Shown: in pieces, positions 8,566 to 16,419 of the stretch
Layout: every line of letters begins with the position of its first letter
How positions within the stretch are numbered: position 1 is the stretch's first letter
NCBI RefSeq assembly: GCF_900110255.1
Contig: NZ_FODD01000011.1
Location: forward strand, 1-64,000
DNA from: Actinacidiphila rubida
Lineage (GTDB): Bacteria; Actinomycetota; Actinomycetes; Streptomycetales; Streptomycetaceae
Length of the DNA stretch: 64,000 nt
Reading direction: 5' to 3'
Program-made: the position numbers and the translations under genes
Notes under the pieces: model-generated
Told to the model about the DNA's origin: nothing
The model's input: only the letters and a program-made list of their open reading frames with translations
Database searches by the model: none

Positions 8566-8911
8566 CCGTACCCCTCCCACGTTCCCGATCCCCGTTCGCG
8601 ATCCCGGCGCCCGGACCGTCCCGCGGTCCGTCACCGGACCCGGTCCCGATCCCGATCCCGATCCCGGTCACGATCCCGGACCGTCCCTTCCGTCACACGA
8701 ACGTACCGCGTGAGGTGGCGCGTTCCTGACCGGGACACCGGAAAACCTGTTGACCCCCTGTGCTCGACGCGCGAACCTTGCACGGCTCCTGACCACTCCC
8801 GGCAGGGTTCATCCGTATATGCGCGTACTGCACGGATGATCCCGATTCGCCTGCCTCATCCCCGCGGCACGGCTCCCCGTGCCCGCTCCCCCGCTCAGAT
8901 TCCAGGACCCC
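8566..8911. other. Divergent intergenic region with hexamer repeats and an inverted repeat
   Basis: This 346-bp gap separates the YkuD-like gene from the half-exporter pair. It holds a GGACCG/CGGTCC inverted repeat (8613-8629), a run of CGATCC-type hexamers (8643-8680) and a TTGACC hexamer (8750-8755) without a good -10. An 8-bp inverted repeat, TCATCCGT (8809-8816) and ACGGATGA (8832-8839) with a 15-bp spacer, lies about 75 bp before the exporter start and is a candidate operator. I see no coding sequence in it. Confidence 0.5.
8640..8685. repeat. Short tandem hexamer repeat (CGATCC)
   Basis: Several near-perfect copies of the hexamer CGATCC occur in tandem, with degenerate copies on both sides (from about 8585 to 8690). 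It lies in noncoding DNA upstream of the YkuD-like gene. It looks like a simple-sequence tract that may vary in copy number; no function can be assigned. Confidence 0.7.
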
Positions 8912-10834
8912 ATGCCGTCCCTCCGCAGTCTTCCGTTCCCCGACCCGGGTGTGCCCGACGTGCGCTCAGGGTTCCGCTTCCTGCTCTGGATGGAGATCCG
9001 CCAGTGGCGCGGGCAGGCGGTCGCCGCCGCGTGGGGCACCCTCCACCTCGCGGCCGTGGCCTGTTTCCCGGCCGCCGTCGGCATGGCCGTCCAGGCCGTC
9101 ATCGACGGCTCGGGGTCGCGGCTGGCCCTCGCCGGCGCCCTGATGCTGCTGCTCGGCGTCCTCACCGCGCTGGGCGACACGATGCTGCACCGCACGGCCG
9201 TCACCAACTGGATCAGCGCCGCCGCACGCGTGCAGCAGCTGCTCGCCCGCAAGACCGTCGAGCTGGGCGCCGTGCTCACCCGGCGGGTCGCGGCCGGCGA
9301 GGTGGTGGCGGTCAGCACCGGCGACGTCGAGAAGATCGGCTGGTTCGTGGAGGCGCTCGCCCGCTTCACCTCCGCCCTGCTGGCGACCGTCGGCCTCGCG
9401 GTCGCGCTGCTCTTCTACGAGCCCCGGCTCGGGCTGCTCGTGGCGGCCGCGGTGCCGGTGCTGGCCCTGGCGGTGCTGCCGCTGCTGCCGTCGGCGACGC
9501 GGCGCGCCGACCTGCAGCGGGAGAAGGCCGGCAAGGCGACCGAACTGGCCTCCGACACCGTGGCCGGGCTGCGGGTGCTGCGCGGCATCGGCGGCGAGGA
9601 GCTGTTCCTCGACCGCTACCGCAGCGCCTCCCAGGAGGTGCGGACCGCCGCCGTGCACAGCGCCCGGATGTGGGCGCTGATCTCCGCCGTGCAGGTCGCG
9701 CTCCCGGGCCTGCTCCTGGTCGGCGTGGCCTGGTACGGGGTGCGGCTCGCGCTCGACGGCCGCATCTCGGTGGGTGAACTGGTCACCGTCTACGGCGCGG
9801 TGGGGTTCCTGATGCTGCCGCTGCGCAACTTCCAGGAGATCGCGATGGCCTGGTCGTTCTCGCGGCCCTCCGCGAAGCGGGCGGCGCGGGTGCTGGGCCT
9901 GCGGCGGACCGTGGCGGACACCGTGCCCGGCGGCCCGGACGCCGCCGGTACCGGCCCGCTGTCCGGCGAACTCCACGACCCGGCCACGGGGTTGAGGGTG
10001 CAGGCCGGGCTGCTGACGGCCGTGGTGTGCGGGGACCCGGACGCCGCGGGCGTGCTCGCCGACCGTCTCGGCGGGCACAGCCCGCAGGCCGTGGGCGGCG
10101 AGGTGTCGGCCGAACTGGGCGGCTGGGCGCTCGACGCGCTGCCGCTGGCCGTCGCCAGGTCCGCCGTGCTGGTCCAGGACAAGGACCCGGTGCTGCTGTC
10201 CGGCACCCTGGCAGAGCTGCTGGACGTGCCCTCGTCGGGCCGGGTCGCGCCGGCCGAGGCGCTGGCGGCCGCCCAGTGCCAGGACGTGCTCGACGCGCTG
10301 GTGCAGTCGCTCGTGGGCCCTGACGCGGAGTCCGGCGACCCGATGCGGGCGCGGATCACCGAGCGCGGCCGTTCCCTGTCCGGCGGGCAGCGGCAGCGGC
10401 TGGCACTGGCCCGCTCCCTGGTCACCGACCCCGAGGTGCTGGTCCTCGACGAGCCGACGTCGGCGGTCGACGCGCACACCGAGGCGCGGATCGCGCGCGG
10501 CCTGCACGAGATCAGGGCCGGCCGGACGACGGTCGTCCTCACCTCCAGCCCGCTGGTGCTGGACCGCGCCGACCTCGTGGTGTTCGTCGACGGCGGCAGG
10601 GCCGCGGCCAGCGGCCGCCATCTCGACCTGCTGCGGACCGACCCCCGCTACCGGGCCGTGGTGACCCGCGACACCGACGACGGGGACGGAGCCGGGGCCG
10701 GGGCCGGAGCCGCAGCCGGGGCCAGGGCCGGGGAAGGGAACGACGGCCACGCCTCGGCCGAGGACCGGGACGGCGCGCCGGCCGGCGAACACGTGCCGCC
10801 GCAGTCCGGATCGACCCAGAAGGAGTCCGCATGA
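8912..10834 (+). CDS. Half ABC exporter, subunit 1 (degenerate Walker A, intact LSGGQ)
   Basis: 640 residues: six membrane helices (about 20-300), then an unusual ATPase domain. The Walker A position reads AVVCGDPDAAGVL (near residue 370), lacking GxxGxGK(S/T). The H-loop position reads LTSSP, lacking His. The signature LSGGQRQRLALAR (near 490) and Walker B LVLDEPTSAVD are intact. The subunit can therefore lend a signature motif to its partner but should not bind ATP well itself. The C-terminal ~60 residues are a Gly/Ala/Asp-rich tail. The gene overlaps the next by 4 bp (ATGA). ATG 8912 is preferred over a GTG at 8879, though neither has a strong ribosome binding site. The nearby peptide genes suggest peptide export. 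Confidence 0.88.
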   Translation: MPSLRSLPFPDPGVPDVRSGFRFLLWMEIRQWRGQAVAAAWGTLHLAAVACFPAAVGMAVQAVIDGSGSRLALAGALMLLLGVLTALGDTMLHRTAVTNWISAAARVQQLLARKTVELGAVLTRRVAAGEVVAVSTGDVEKIGWFVEALARFTSALLATVGLAVALLFYEPRLGLLVAAAVPVLALAVLPLLPSATRRADLQREKAGKATELASDTVAGLRVLRGIGGEELFLDRYRSASQEVRTAAVHSARMWALISAVQVALPGLLLVGVAWYGVRLALDGRISVGELVTVYGAVGFLMLPLRNFQEIAMAWSFSRPSAKRAARVLGLRRTVADTVPGGPDAAGTGPLSGELHDPATGLRVQAGLLTAVVCGDPDAAGVLADRLGGHSPQAVGGEVSAELGGWALDALPLAVARSAVLVQDKDPVLLSGTLAELLDVPSSGRVAPAEALAAAQCQDVLDALVQSLVGPDAESGDPMRARITERGRSLSGGQRQRLALARSLVTDPEVLVLDEPTSAVDAHTEARIARGLHEIRAGRTTVVLTSSPLVLDRADLVVFVDGGRAAASGRHLDLLRTDPRYRAVVTRDTDDGDGAGAGAGAAAGARAGEGNDGHASAEDRDGAPAGEHVPPQSGSTQKESA

Positions 10835-12612
10835 TCGGCGTGCGACCGCCGGAGTACGACCCGGCCGCACCGCAGCAGAGCACCACCCTGCCGGTGGGGT
10901 CGCCGGCCACCGTCCGCGCCTACGTGCGCGACCTGGTCCGGCGGCACCGGCGCGACTTCGCCCTGCTGATGGGCGCGAACACCGTCGCCGTGGTGGCGTC
11001 GATGGTCGGCCCCTACCTGCTGGGCGGCATGGTCCAGGACCTGTCGACCGGGCACCGCCACATCCATCTGGCCCCCGTCGTCTGGCTGTTCCTGGCGGCA
11101 CTGGTCGTGCAGGCGGTGTTCGTGCGGCTGGAGCAGCTGCGCGGCGCCGTGCTGGGCGAGCGGATGCTCGCCGACCTGCGCGAGGACTTCCTGGTGCGCT
11201 CGGTGGCACTGCCGCCCGGCGTGCTGGAGCGCGCCGGCACCGGCGACCTGCTGTCCCGGATCACCACCGACGTGGACCGGCTGTCGAACGCGATGCGCGA
11301 GGCCGTGCCGCAACTGGTGATCGCCGTGGTGTGGGCGACGCTGCTGCTGGGCGCGCTGACCCTCACCTCGCCGCCGCTCGCGCTGTCGGTGCTGGTCGCG
11401 GTGCCGCTGCTGGTGGCGGGCTGCCGCTGGTACTTCCGGCGCGCCCCGCAGGCGTACCGCTCGGAGGCCGCCGGCTACGCGGCGGTGGCCGCGGTGCTCG
11501 CCGAGTCCGTGGACGCGGGCCGCACCATCGAGGCCCACGGGCTGGGCGCCCGCCGCGAGGACCTGTCGCGGCTGCGCATCGGCCAGTGGGTGGCGTGGGA
11601 GCGCTACACGATGTGGCTGCGGAGCGTGCTGTTCCCGGTGATCAACCTGACCCACACGGTGATCCTCACGGCGGTGCTGATGATCGGCGGCGCGTTCGCC
11701 CTCAACGGCTGGGTGACCGCGGGCGAGTTGACCACCGGCGCCCTGTACGCGCAGATGCTCGTCGACCCGGTGAACCTGATCCTGCGCTGGTACGACGAGT
11801 TGCAGGTGGCCCAGGTGTCGCTGGCCCGGCTGGTCGGGGTGCGCGAGGTCGCCGAGGACGACGGCGACGCCTCGATCGCGCCGGACGGCCGCGAAGTGGC
11901 CGCGGACAACGTGCGGTTCGGCTACCGGGCGGGCTCCGACGTGCTCCACGACGTGACGCTCAGCGTCGCGCCGGGCACCCGGCTGGCCCTGGTCGGGCCG
12001 TCGGGCGCGGGCAAGTCCACGCTCGGGCGGCTGCTCGCCGGCATCTACGCCCCGCGGACCGGCGAGGTCACCCTCGGCGGAGCGGAGCTGGCCCGGATGC
12101 CCGCCGAGCACGTCCGCTCCCATGTGGCGCTGGTCAACCAGGAGCACCACGTGTTCGTCGGCTCGCTGCGCGACAACCTGCGGCTGGCGCGGGCCACCGC
12201 GGGCGACGACGAGCTGTGGGAGGCGCTGGCCGCGGTCGACGCGGACGGCTGGGCGCGGGCGCTGGACGGCGGGCTCGACACCGAGGTCGGCTCCGGGGGT
12301 TCGGTGCTGACGCCGGCCCAGGCGCAGCAGCTCGCGCTGGCCCGCCTGGTGCTGGCCGACCCGCACACCCTGGTCCTGGACGAGGCGACGTCGCTGCTCG
12401 ACCCGCGGGCGGCCCGCCACCTGGAGCGCTCCCTGTCACGCGTCCTGGACGGCCGCACGGTCGTCGCGATCGCGCACCGCCTGCACACCGCGCACGACGC
12501 GGACGTCATCGCGGTGGTCGAGGACGGGCGCATCAGCGAACTGGGCAGCCACCACCAACTGGTCGCCGCGGACGGCGCCTACGCGGCCCTGTGGCGTTCC
12601 TGGCACGGGTAG
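10831..12612 (+). CDS. Half ABC exporter, subunit 2 (intact Walker A, degenerate signature)
   Basis: 593 residues with six membrane helices followed by an ATPase domain complementary to subunit 1. Walker A GPSGAGKST (near residue 390), Walker B LVLDEATSLLD and H-loop AIAHRLHTA are intact, but the signature reads LTPAQAQQLALAR instead of LSGGQ. In a heterodimer, subunit 2's Walker A would pair with subunit 1's LSGGQ to make one working ATP site; the other site would be dead. AAGGAG precedes the ATG, which overlaps the upstream stop, so equal expression is likely. The gene converges on the modifying-enzyme genes with a 75-bp gap. Confidence 0.9.
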   Translation: MIGVRPPEYDPAAPQQSTTLPVGSPATVRAYVRDLVRRHRRDFALLMGANTVAVVASMVGPYLLGGMVQDLSTGHRHIHLAPVVWLFLAALVVQAVFVRLEQLRGAVLGERMLADLREDFLVRSVALPPGVLERAGTGDLLSRITTDVDRLSNAMREAVPQLVIAVVWATLLLGALTLTSPPLALSVLVAVPLLVAGCRWYFRRAPQAYRSEAAGYAAVAAVLAESVDAGRTIEAHGLGARREDLSRLRIGQWVAWERYTMWLRSVLFPVINLTHTVILTAVLMIGGAFALNGWVTAGELTTGALYAQMLVDPVNLILRWYDELQVAQVSLARLVGVREVAEDDGDASIAPDGREVAADNVRFGYRAGSDVLHDVTLSVAPGTRLALVGPSGAGKSTLGRLLAGIYAPRTGEVTLGGAELARMPAEHVRSHVALVNQEHHVFVGSLRDNLRLARATAGDDELWEALAAVDADGWARALDGGLDTEVGSGGSVLTPAQAQQLALARLVLADPHTLVLDEATSLLDPRAARHLERSLSRVLDGRTVVAIAHRLHTAHDADVIAVVEDGRISELGSHHQLVAADGAYAALWRSWHG

Positions 12613-12687
12613 CCGCGCCGGGCGCGGGACGGGGCCGGCGGGCCGGGCGGGGCAGGGCAACGGCAGGTCCGGCGGGGCGGGTCACGG

Positions 12688-13569
12688 TCACAGGTCGCGC
12701 TGGTACTGGCGGGTGGTGTGCGCGGGCCGGTAGCCGAGCGCATCGTTGATCCGCCGGATGGGGGCGTTGGTGTCGGCCGTGTCCGTCAGCAGGCCGTCGA
12801 GGAGCGGATGGTGCTCGCGGGCGTGCCGGACGGACGCGGCCTTCATCCACAGGCCGAGGCCGCGCCCGCGGTGGCCGAGGAGGACGGCGGTGCCGTGGTG
12901 CCGGGCGTCGCCCCGGCCGTCGCCCGGCAGGGCCAGTTCGGTGTATCCGGCGATCGTGCCGTCCTCCTCGCTGACGGCGGCGACGGTGTGCAGCCGGTCG
13001 CCCTGCCGGCCGACGGCGGCCACAGCGGCCCGCAGGCGGTCCAGGTCCCAGGGGACCGCGCGGAAGTCGACGCCGCCGGAGGGGGTGTCGTCCATGGCGC
13101 GGCGCGCGGCGACGAAGCCGCCGGCGAGCGCGTCCGGGACCATGCCGTCCCAGGAGGCGAGGCGGTATCCGGGGTGCGGCGCGTCGATGATCCCGGTCAG
13201 CGCCGCCGCGTCCGTGCCGGCCAGGGGAAGCCGGGCGGCCACGAGGGTCAGCACCGGGTGGAAGTCCCGTGCCGCCAGGAAGCGTTCGGCCGGTGAGCCG
13301 GCCACCGCGTGCGCGACGACGCGGCGGCGGTCGTGCTCGCGCGCGGCCGCCAGCGCCGCGTCCAGGAGGCGCGGGCCGGCGTCCCCGCGGGCCTCGGCCG
13401 GGTGCACGTGCAGGTCGAGTCCCGCGAGGTGCTCCTGCCCGCTCCGGGTGAAGACGAAGAGGAACGCCGATCCGACGGGCAGGCCGGTGGTGTCGGACGC
13501 GAGCCAGGCGAGGCGGTGGCCCGCGGGACCGGCGACGGGGTCGGTCAGCGCGACGAGGCGGGTGGGCAT
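12688..13569 (-). CDS. GNAT-family N-acetyltransferase, probably tandem-domain
   Basis: 293 residues, about twice a single GNAT domain. The C-terminal half has the acetyl-CoA loop HHGTAVLLGHRGRGLGLWMKAA region (key residues RGRGLG) and the end NAPIRRINDALGYRP, typical of GNAT motif B. The N-terminal half looks like a second, degenerate domain. It would transfer an acyl group from acyl-CoA to an amine; N-acetylation of a mature peptide or self-protection are both possible. GGAG lies 5 nt before the ATG. It is the last gene of a leftward run that begins with the small peptide gene at 16079, with gaps of 86-160 bp, so membership in the peptide cluster is inferred. Confidence 0.8.
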   Translation of the reverse strand: MPTRLVALTDPVAGPAGHRLAWLASDTTGLPVGSAFLFVFTRSGQEHLAGLDLHVHPAEARGDAGPRLLDAALAAAREHDRRRVVAHAVAGSPAERFLAARDFHPVLTLVAARLPLAGTDAAALTGIIDAPHPGYRLASWDGMVPDALAGGFVAARRAMDDTPSGGVDFRAVPWDLDRLRAAVAAVGRQGDRLHTVAAVSEEDGTIAGYTELALPGDGRGDARHHGTAVLLGHRGRGLGLWMKAASVRHAREHHPLLDGLLTDTADTNAPIRRINDALGYRPAHTTRQYQRDL

Positions 13570-13655
13570 GGCGGCTCCGTGCTCGGGGTGGCGGATGCGC
13601 AGGGCCGGCGCCCGGAGGGCGGCCGGACCCGGTGGCGGGGCGTGTGGGGCGGTCC

Positions 13656-14663
13656 TCAGCGGGAGGTGCGCGCGGTGTCCAGCAGCCTGCGCCAGGTGTG
13701 GCCGGCGGGCCCCCGCGCGGACCGTCCGTCGCCGGACCCGTGGGTCTCCCACGCCCTGGCCGTCTCGGCGAACGTCTCGGCGTGGGCGGGCGTGGCGGGC
13801 CGTCGCGCCTGGCCGGCCCTCGCGGCGCGCCGCAGGTCGGCCGGCTCGATCGTGCCGAGTCTCGCGCGGACGTGGCCGAGCAGCGTGGCGCAGACGTCGT
13901 CGATCGCGGCCTCGCCGAGCGGGCGGGCGGGCAGCTCCAGCCCTTCGGCCAGCAGCTGTCCGAGGGCGGACCGCAGGTCGTCCAGCCCGACGTCGCGGAT
14001 CGTCAGCGACAGGTGGGCGGACAGCCCGGCGGCGCCGACCGCGCGGTGCGCGAAGCCCCGGGGCACGTACAGCACGCTGCCGGGTTCCAGGACGCCGTGC
14101 AGGAGCCGCGGGGAGTGCTCGTCGTCCGGCAGTTCCCCGGGCGACCAGTCCGCGGCCGACGGGGCGTCGTGCACGTACCAGGTCTTCCGGCCCGCGACCT
14201 GGAGGACGAACACGTCCGCGTCGTCGCGGTGGACCGCGAGTCCCTGGCCGCCGGCGGGCGTGAGGAAGAAGAACGCCTCGACCCGGCGGCCGAGTTCGGC
14301 GGACAGTCGCGCCGTCAGGTCGGCCGTGGGAGCGTGCCACTGGTCGACGTACCGCAGGAGCAGGGTCGCCCCGCCGCGCAGGAGGGAGACGACCTTCGTC
14401 CGGTCGGCGAAGCCGGGGTGCGCGGTGCCGCCGACGACGCGGGACACGGTGTACGCGTCGGGCGGGACGACGACCTTCTGGGAACGGACCATCTCCAGGT
14501 AGGGCGTGCGCAGCAGCCCCGAGTCGAAGGCGGCGTCCAGCGCGTCGAGGCCGAACGGCGAGCTGAGGCTGCCCGGGGTGAACACGGCGGGCTTGTGCTG
14601 CCACTGCCCGCCGGCGAAGCTCTCGATGTCGCCGACCCATGCGGCCAATGTCGGTGATTCCAT
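13656..14663 (-). CDS. JmjC/cupin-type Fe(II), 2-oxoglutarate-dependent oxygenase
   Basis: 335 residues. The metal triad of JmjC/cupin hydroxylases is visible as His145 and Asp147 (VHRDDADVF) and His206 (RGFAHRA). The preceding FFFLTPAGGQG and following HLSLTIRD strands fit the double-stranded beta-helix. Relatives of this bacterial cupin group (MINA53/NO66/YcfD) hydroxylate His or Arg side chains in proteins (established). The adjacent peptide has one His in its presumed core, a possible target (inference). An in-frame ATG at 14765 overlaps the P450 stop as ATGA and would add 34 disordered residues; I prefer 14663 but translational coupling may favour the longer form. Confidence 0.85.
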   Translation of the reverse strand: MESPTLAAWVGDIESFAGGQWQHKPAVFTPGSLSSPFGLDALDAAFDSGLLRTPYLEMVRSQKVVVPPDAYTVSRVVGGTAHPGFADRTKVVSLLRGGATLLLRYVDQWHAPTADLTARLSAELGRRVEAFFFLTPAGGQGLAVHRDDADVFVLQVAGRKTWYVHDAPSAADWSPGELPDDEHSPRLLHGVLEPGSVLYVPRGFAHRAVGAAGLSAHLSLTIRDVGLDDLRSALGQLLAEGLELPARPLGEAAIDDVCATLLGHVRARLGTIEPADLRRAARAGQARRPATPAHAETFAETARAWETHGSGDGRSARGPAGHTWRRLLDTARTSR

Positions 14664-14761
14664 GGTGCGTCCTGTGGTGTCTGGGTGTTCCGGCTCGCTG
14701 TCCAGCGCGCGTCGCCGCTGGTCGCGATCGGGGAGCGGGCCCGCGCGGGCGGGACCCGCGC

Positions 14762-15835
14762 TCATGGCGTGACCGCGGCCTCGAACCGCACGGAGAGCAG
14801 GGAGCGCAGGGGGACCCGCGTCTCCTGCCCGGGGCCGCGGACGGTGAGCCGGTGGTCGAGGGCGACCGTCACGAGTCGCTCGGCCAGGGGTACCACCAGG
14901 TGCTTCGCCCAGCAGCGGGCGCCGTCGAATCCGAACGGCATGAACGCGGGCGTCCCCTCCGGGTCCGCGACCCCCGACCACCGCTCCGGCCGGAACTCCG
15001 CCGGATCGGACCAGTGGTCCGGGTCGCGGTGCATCAGGAGCGGGAAGAGCGCGAGGTCGTCGCCGGGCCGGATGGCCGGGTGGAGTCCGGCGTACGCGTC
15101 TCCGCCCTTGCGGAAGAGCATCCACGCGGGCGGGAGCAGCCGCAGCGTCTCCCACAGGACCTCGGTGAGGCCGGTCGGCGATGCCGGGGACGTCGCGCGG
15201 GCCGTGGATCGGGCGGCGGGACCCGTCAGCCAGAGGGCGTTGGCGGCGAGCGCGGCCACGCCGTCGCAGAGGGTGGCGGTGGCACGCCGGTAGAGGGCGA
15301 CGGCCTGGCGTCTGTCCTGGGGGCCGGATGCCGCGCGGATCCGGCCGGCCAGCGCGGTGCCGCCGTCTCCGGCCCCGGACCCCGGCCGGACGGCGACGGC
15401 GTGGTCGACGATCCGGGACAGCGTGCCGGAGCGGGTGACGCCGCGCCTGGCCAGCAGGGACACCGGCAGCGGGTCGGCGGAGAAGAGCCACGCGCGCAGG
15501 TAGGAGGTGGCCACGTCGGGCCAGGTGCCGGACAGCCGGCTCGCGGGTGGCGGTGGCGTCCCGATGCCCGTCATGACGTCCTGCCCCAGCGCGCGGATCG
15601 TCCGGGTCGCGCTGTCGTGGCCGATGTCGGCGCCCGCGGCGGGCTTGTAGACCGAGCGCTCCGCCGGCAGGACGGGACGTGCCGCGACGATGTCGGAGAC
15701 CAGGCGGGGGTCGGAGACGCCGACCGTGGTCGCGTCGATCCGGAAGACCTTCTCCTCGCGGGCCAGCAGGTCCTGGATCCGCGGCGCGTACACGACGCCG
15801 TGGTCGCGCACCTGTGCCTGCGCCAGCTCTTCCAC
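14762..15835 (-). CDS. Cytochrome P450, short form, probable peptide-modifying enzyme
   Basis: 357 residues, some 40 fewer than most bacterial P450s. The ExxR motif is Glu229-Thr-Leu-Arg232, the PERF-like motif is FRPERW (281-286), and the haem-binding segment is FGFDGARCWA with the axial Cys308. The usual I-helix AGxxT motif is not evident, a feature also found in P450s that couple aromatic side chains rather than hydroxylate (family knowledge, stated cautiously). The GTG at 15835 follows GGAGG at about 10 nt. It lies 160 bp downstream of a 27-codon gene whose product ends in NAWPLHVI, so the likely substrate is that peptide, for example by cross-linking through Trp. Confidence 0.9.
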   Translation of the reverse strand: MEELAQAQVRDHGVVYAPRIQDLLAREEKVFRIDATTVGVSDPRLVSDIVAARPVLPAERSVYKPAAGADIGHDSATRTIRALGQDVMTGIGTPPPPASRLSGTWPDVATSYLRAWLFSADPLPVSLLARRGVTRSGTLSRIVDHAVAVRPGSGAGDGGTALAGRIRAASGPQDRRQAVALYRRATATLCDGVAALAANALWLTGPAARSTARATSPASPTGLTEVLWETLRLLPPAWMLFRKGGDAYAGLHPAIRPGDDLALFPLLMHRDPDHWSDPAEFRPERWSGVADPEGTPAFMPFGFDGARCWAKHLVVPLAERLVTVALDHRLTVRGPGQETRVPLRSLLSVRFEAAVTP

Positions 15836-15951
15836 GAGAATTCCGCCTCCATGACATGGCGATGACGTGCGATCCCCGCGCACGGCGCGGAGCGTTCGGG
15901 ACGGTGGGGCAGCGGCCGTCGGGCCGGCGAGCCCTCGGGCGGCGGGTACCG

Positions 15952-15985
15952 CCGGTGGGGGCGGGCGTGGCTGCGCCCCCACCGG
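15952..15985 (-). terminator. Attenuator-like hairpin between peptide gene and P450 gene
   Basis: CCGGTGGGGGCG (15952-15963) and CGCCCCCACCGG (15974-15985) form a perfect 12-bp stem with a 10-nt loop. It starts 10 nt after the peptide stop codon and has no U-run. Such hairpins between precursor and enzyme genes commonly stabilise the short message or reduce read-through, giving excess precursor (known for several RiPP operons); applied here by inference. Confidence 0.6.
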
Positions 15986-15995
15986 TGGCGGCGCG

Positions 15996-16079
15996 TCAGA
16001 TGACGTGCAGCGGCCAGGCGTTGGCGGCCAGGTCCTCGTCCTGCTTGAACCTCTTCACGATCGCCTTGATCATCTTCAT
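15996..16079 (-). CDS. 27-residue candidate RiPP precursor peptide
   Basis: A complete small gene: GGAG 6 nt before ATG, 27 codons and TGA. The product starts MKMIKAIVKRF, a basic amphipathic stretch, continues with an acidic QDEDL segment and ends NAWPLHVI. That is the layout of a leader with a short hydrophobic core holding one Trp, one Pro and one His. It is the first gene of a leftward set followed by a P450, a JmjC-type oxygenase and a GNAT, with a half-exporter pair converging on the set. Minimal precursors next to one P450 are known from atropopeptide- and biarylitide-like RiPPs; I do not recognise this core. Alternative: a chance ORF, judged unlikely given its ribosome binding site and context. 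Confidence 0.8.
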   Translation of the reverse strand: MKMIKAIVKRFKQDEDLAANAWPLHVI

Positions 16080-16145
16080 GGCTTGCTCCGTTCGCACGGG
16101 TGCGGGCAGCACTCGTCGCAGGAGAGCGCCCGCACCATCATCAGA

Positions 16146-16171
16146 GTCCGCCTCCCGGCCGGGAGGCGGAC
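16146..16171. promoter_or_regulatory. Perfect 26-bp palindrome before the peptide gene
   Basis: Arms GTCCGCCTCCCGG and CCGGGAGGCGGAC meet with no spacer, 66 bp upstream of the peptide ATG. It could be an operator for a dimeric regulator, or in RNA form an 11-bp hairpin with a GGCC loop in the 5' UTR. No regulator gene is nearby to pair it with. Confidence 0.55.
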
Positions 16172-16302
16172 GGCTCTCATCACATCCCGGGCCGGAACCG
16201 GAATCGAGCCCTACTGATGCCCCCTTGACGGGCGGCGGCCTCCTCTTGGCGACCCGCTGACGCTGCCAGGACGAGGCCGTCGCGGAAGGTCCCGGAACGG
16301 CA

Positions 16303-16339
16303 CGACGGGGCAGGCGCGCGGAGCGCGCCTGCCCCGTCG
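16303..16339 (-). terminator. 17-bp hairpin, terminator of the membrane hydrolase gene
   Basis: A perfect 17-bp stem (CGACGGGGCAGGCGCGC at 16303-16319 and its complement at 16323-16339) closes on a 3-nt GGA loop. It begins 80 nt after the stop of the leftward gene at 16420. There is no clear U-run, as is common in high-GC actinomycetes. It would insulate the peptide cluster from upstream transcription. Confidence 0.7.
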
Positions 16340-16419
16340 ACGGCGGAGAGCGGAGGCGGAGAGAGGGAAGAACCGGAGGGGGATGCGGGGGGCGGAGAAA
16401 AGGGGCCGGCGGCTCGGCG

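Larger units (their letters stand above)
16080..16419. other. Control region upstream of the peptide gene
   Basis: This 340-bp gap lies between two leftward genes. It contains a terminator-type hairpin for the upstream hydrolase gene (16303-16339), a perfect 26-bp palindrome (16146-16171), and between them about 130 bp in which the peptide promoter should lie. I could not pick a convincing -35/-10 pair; TTCCGG followed by GATGAG-like sequences is the best weak candidate. No coding sequence is evident. Confidence 0.6.

Noticed and set aside
10675-10745. GGGGCCGG repeats at the end of the first half-exporter gene
   Set aside because: They encode the Gly/Ala tail of the protein and keep the frame; treated as part of the gene rather than a separate element.
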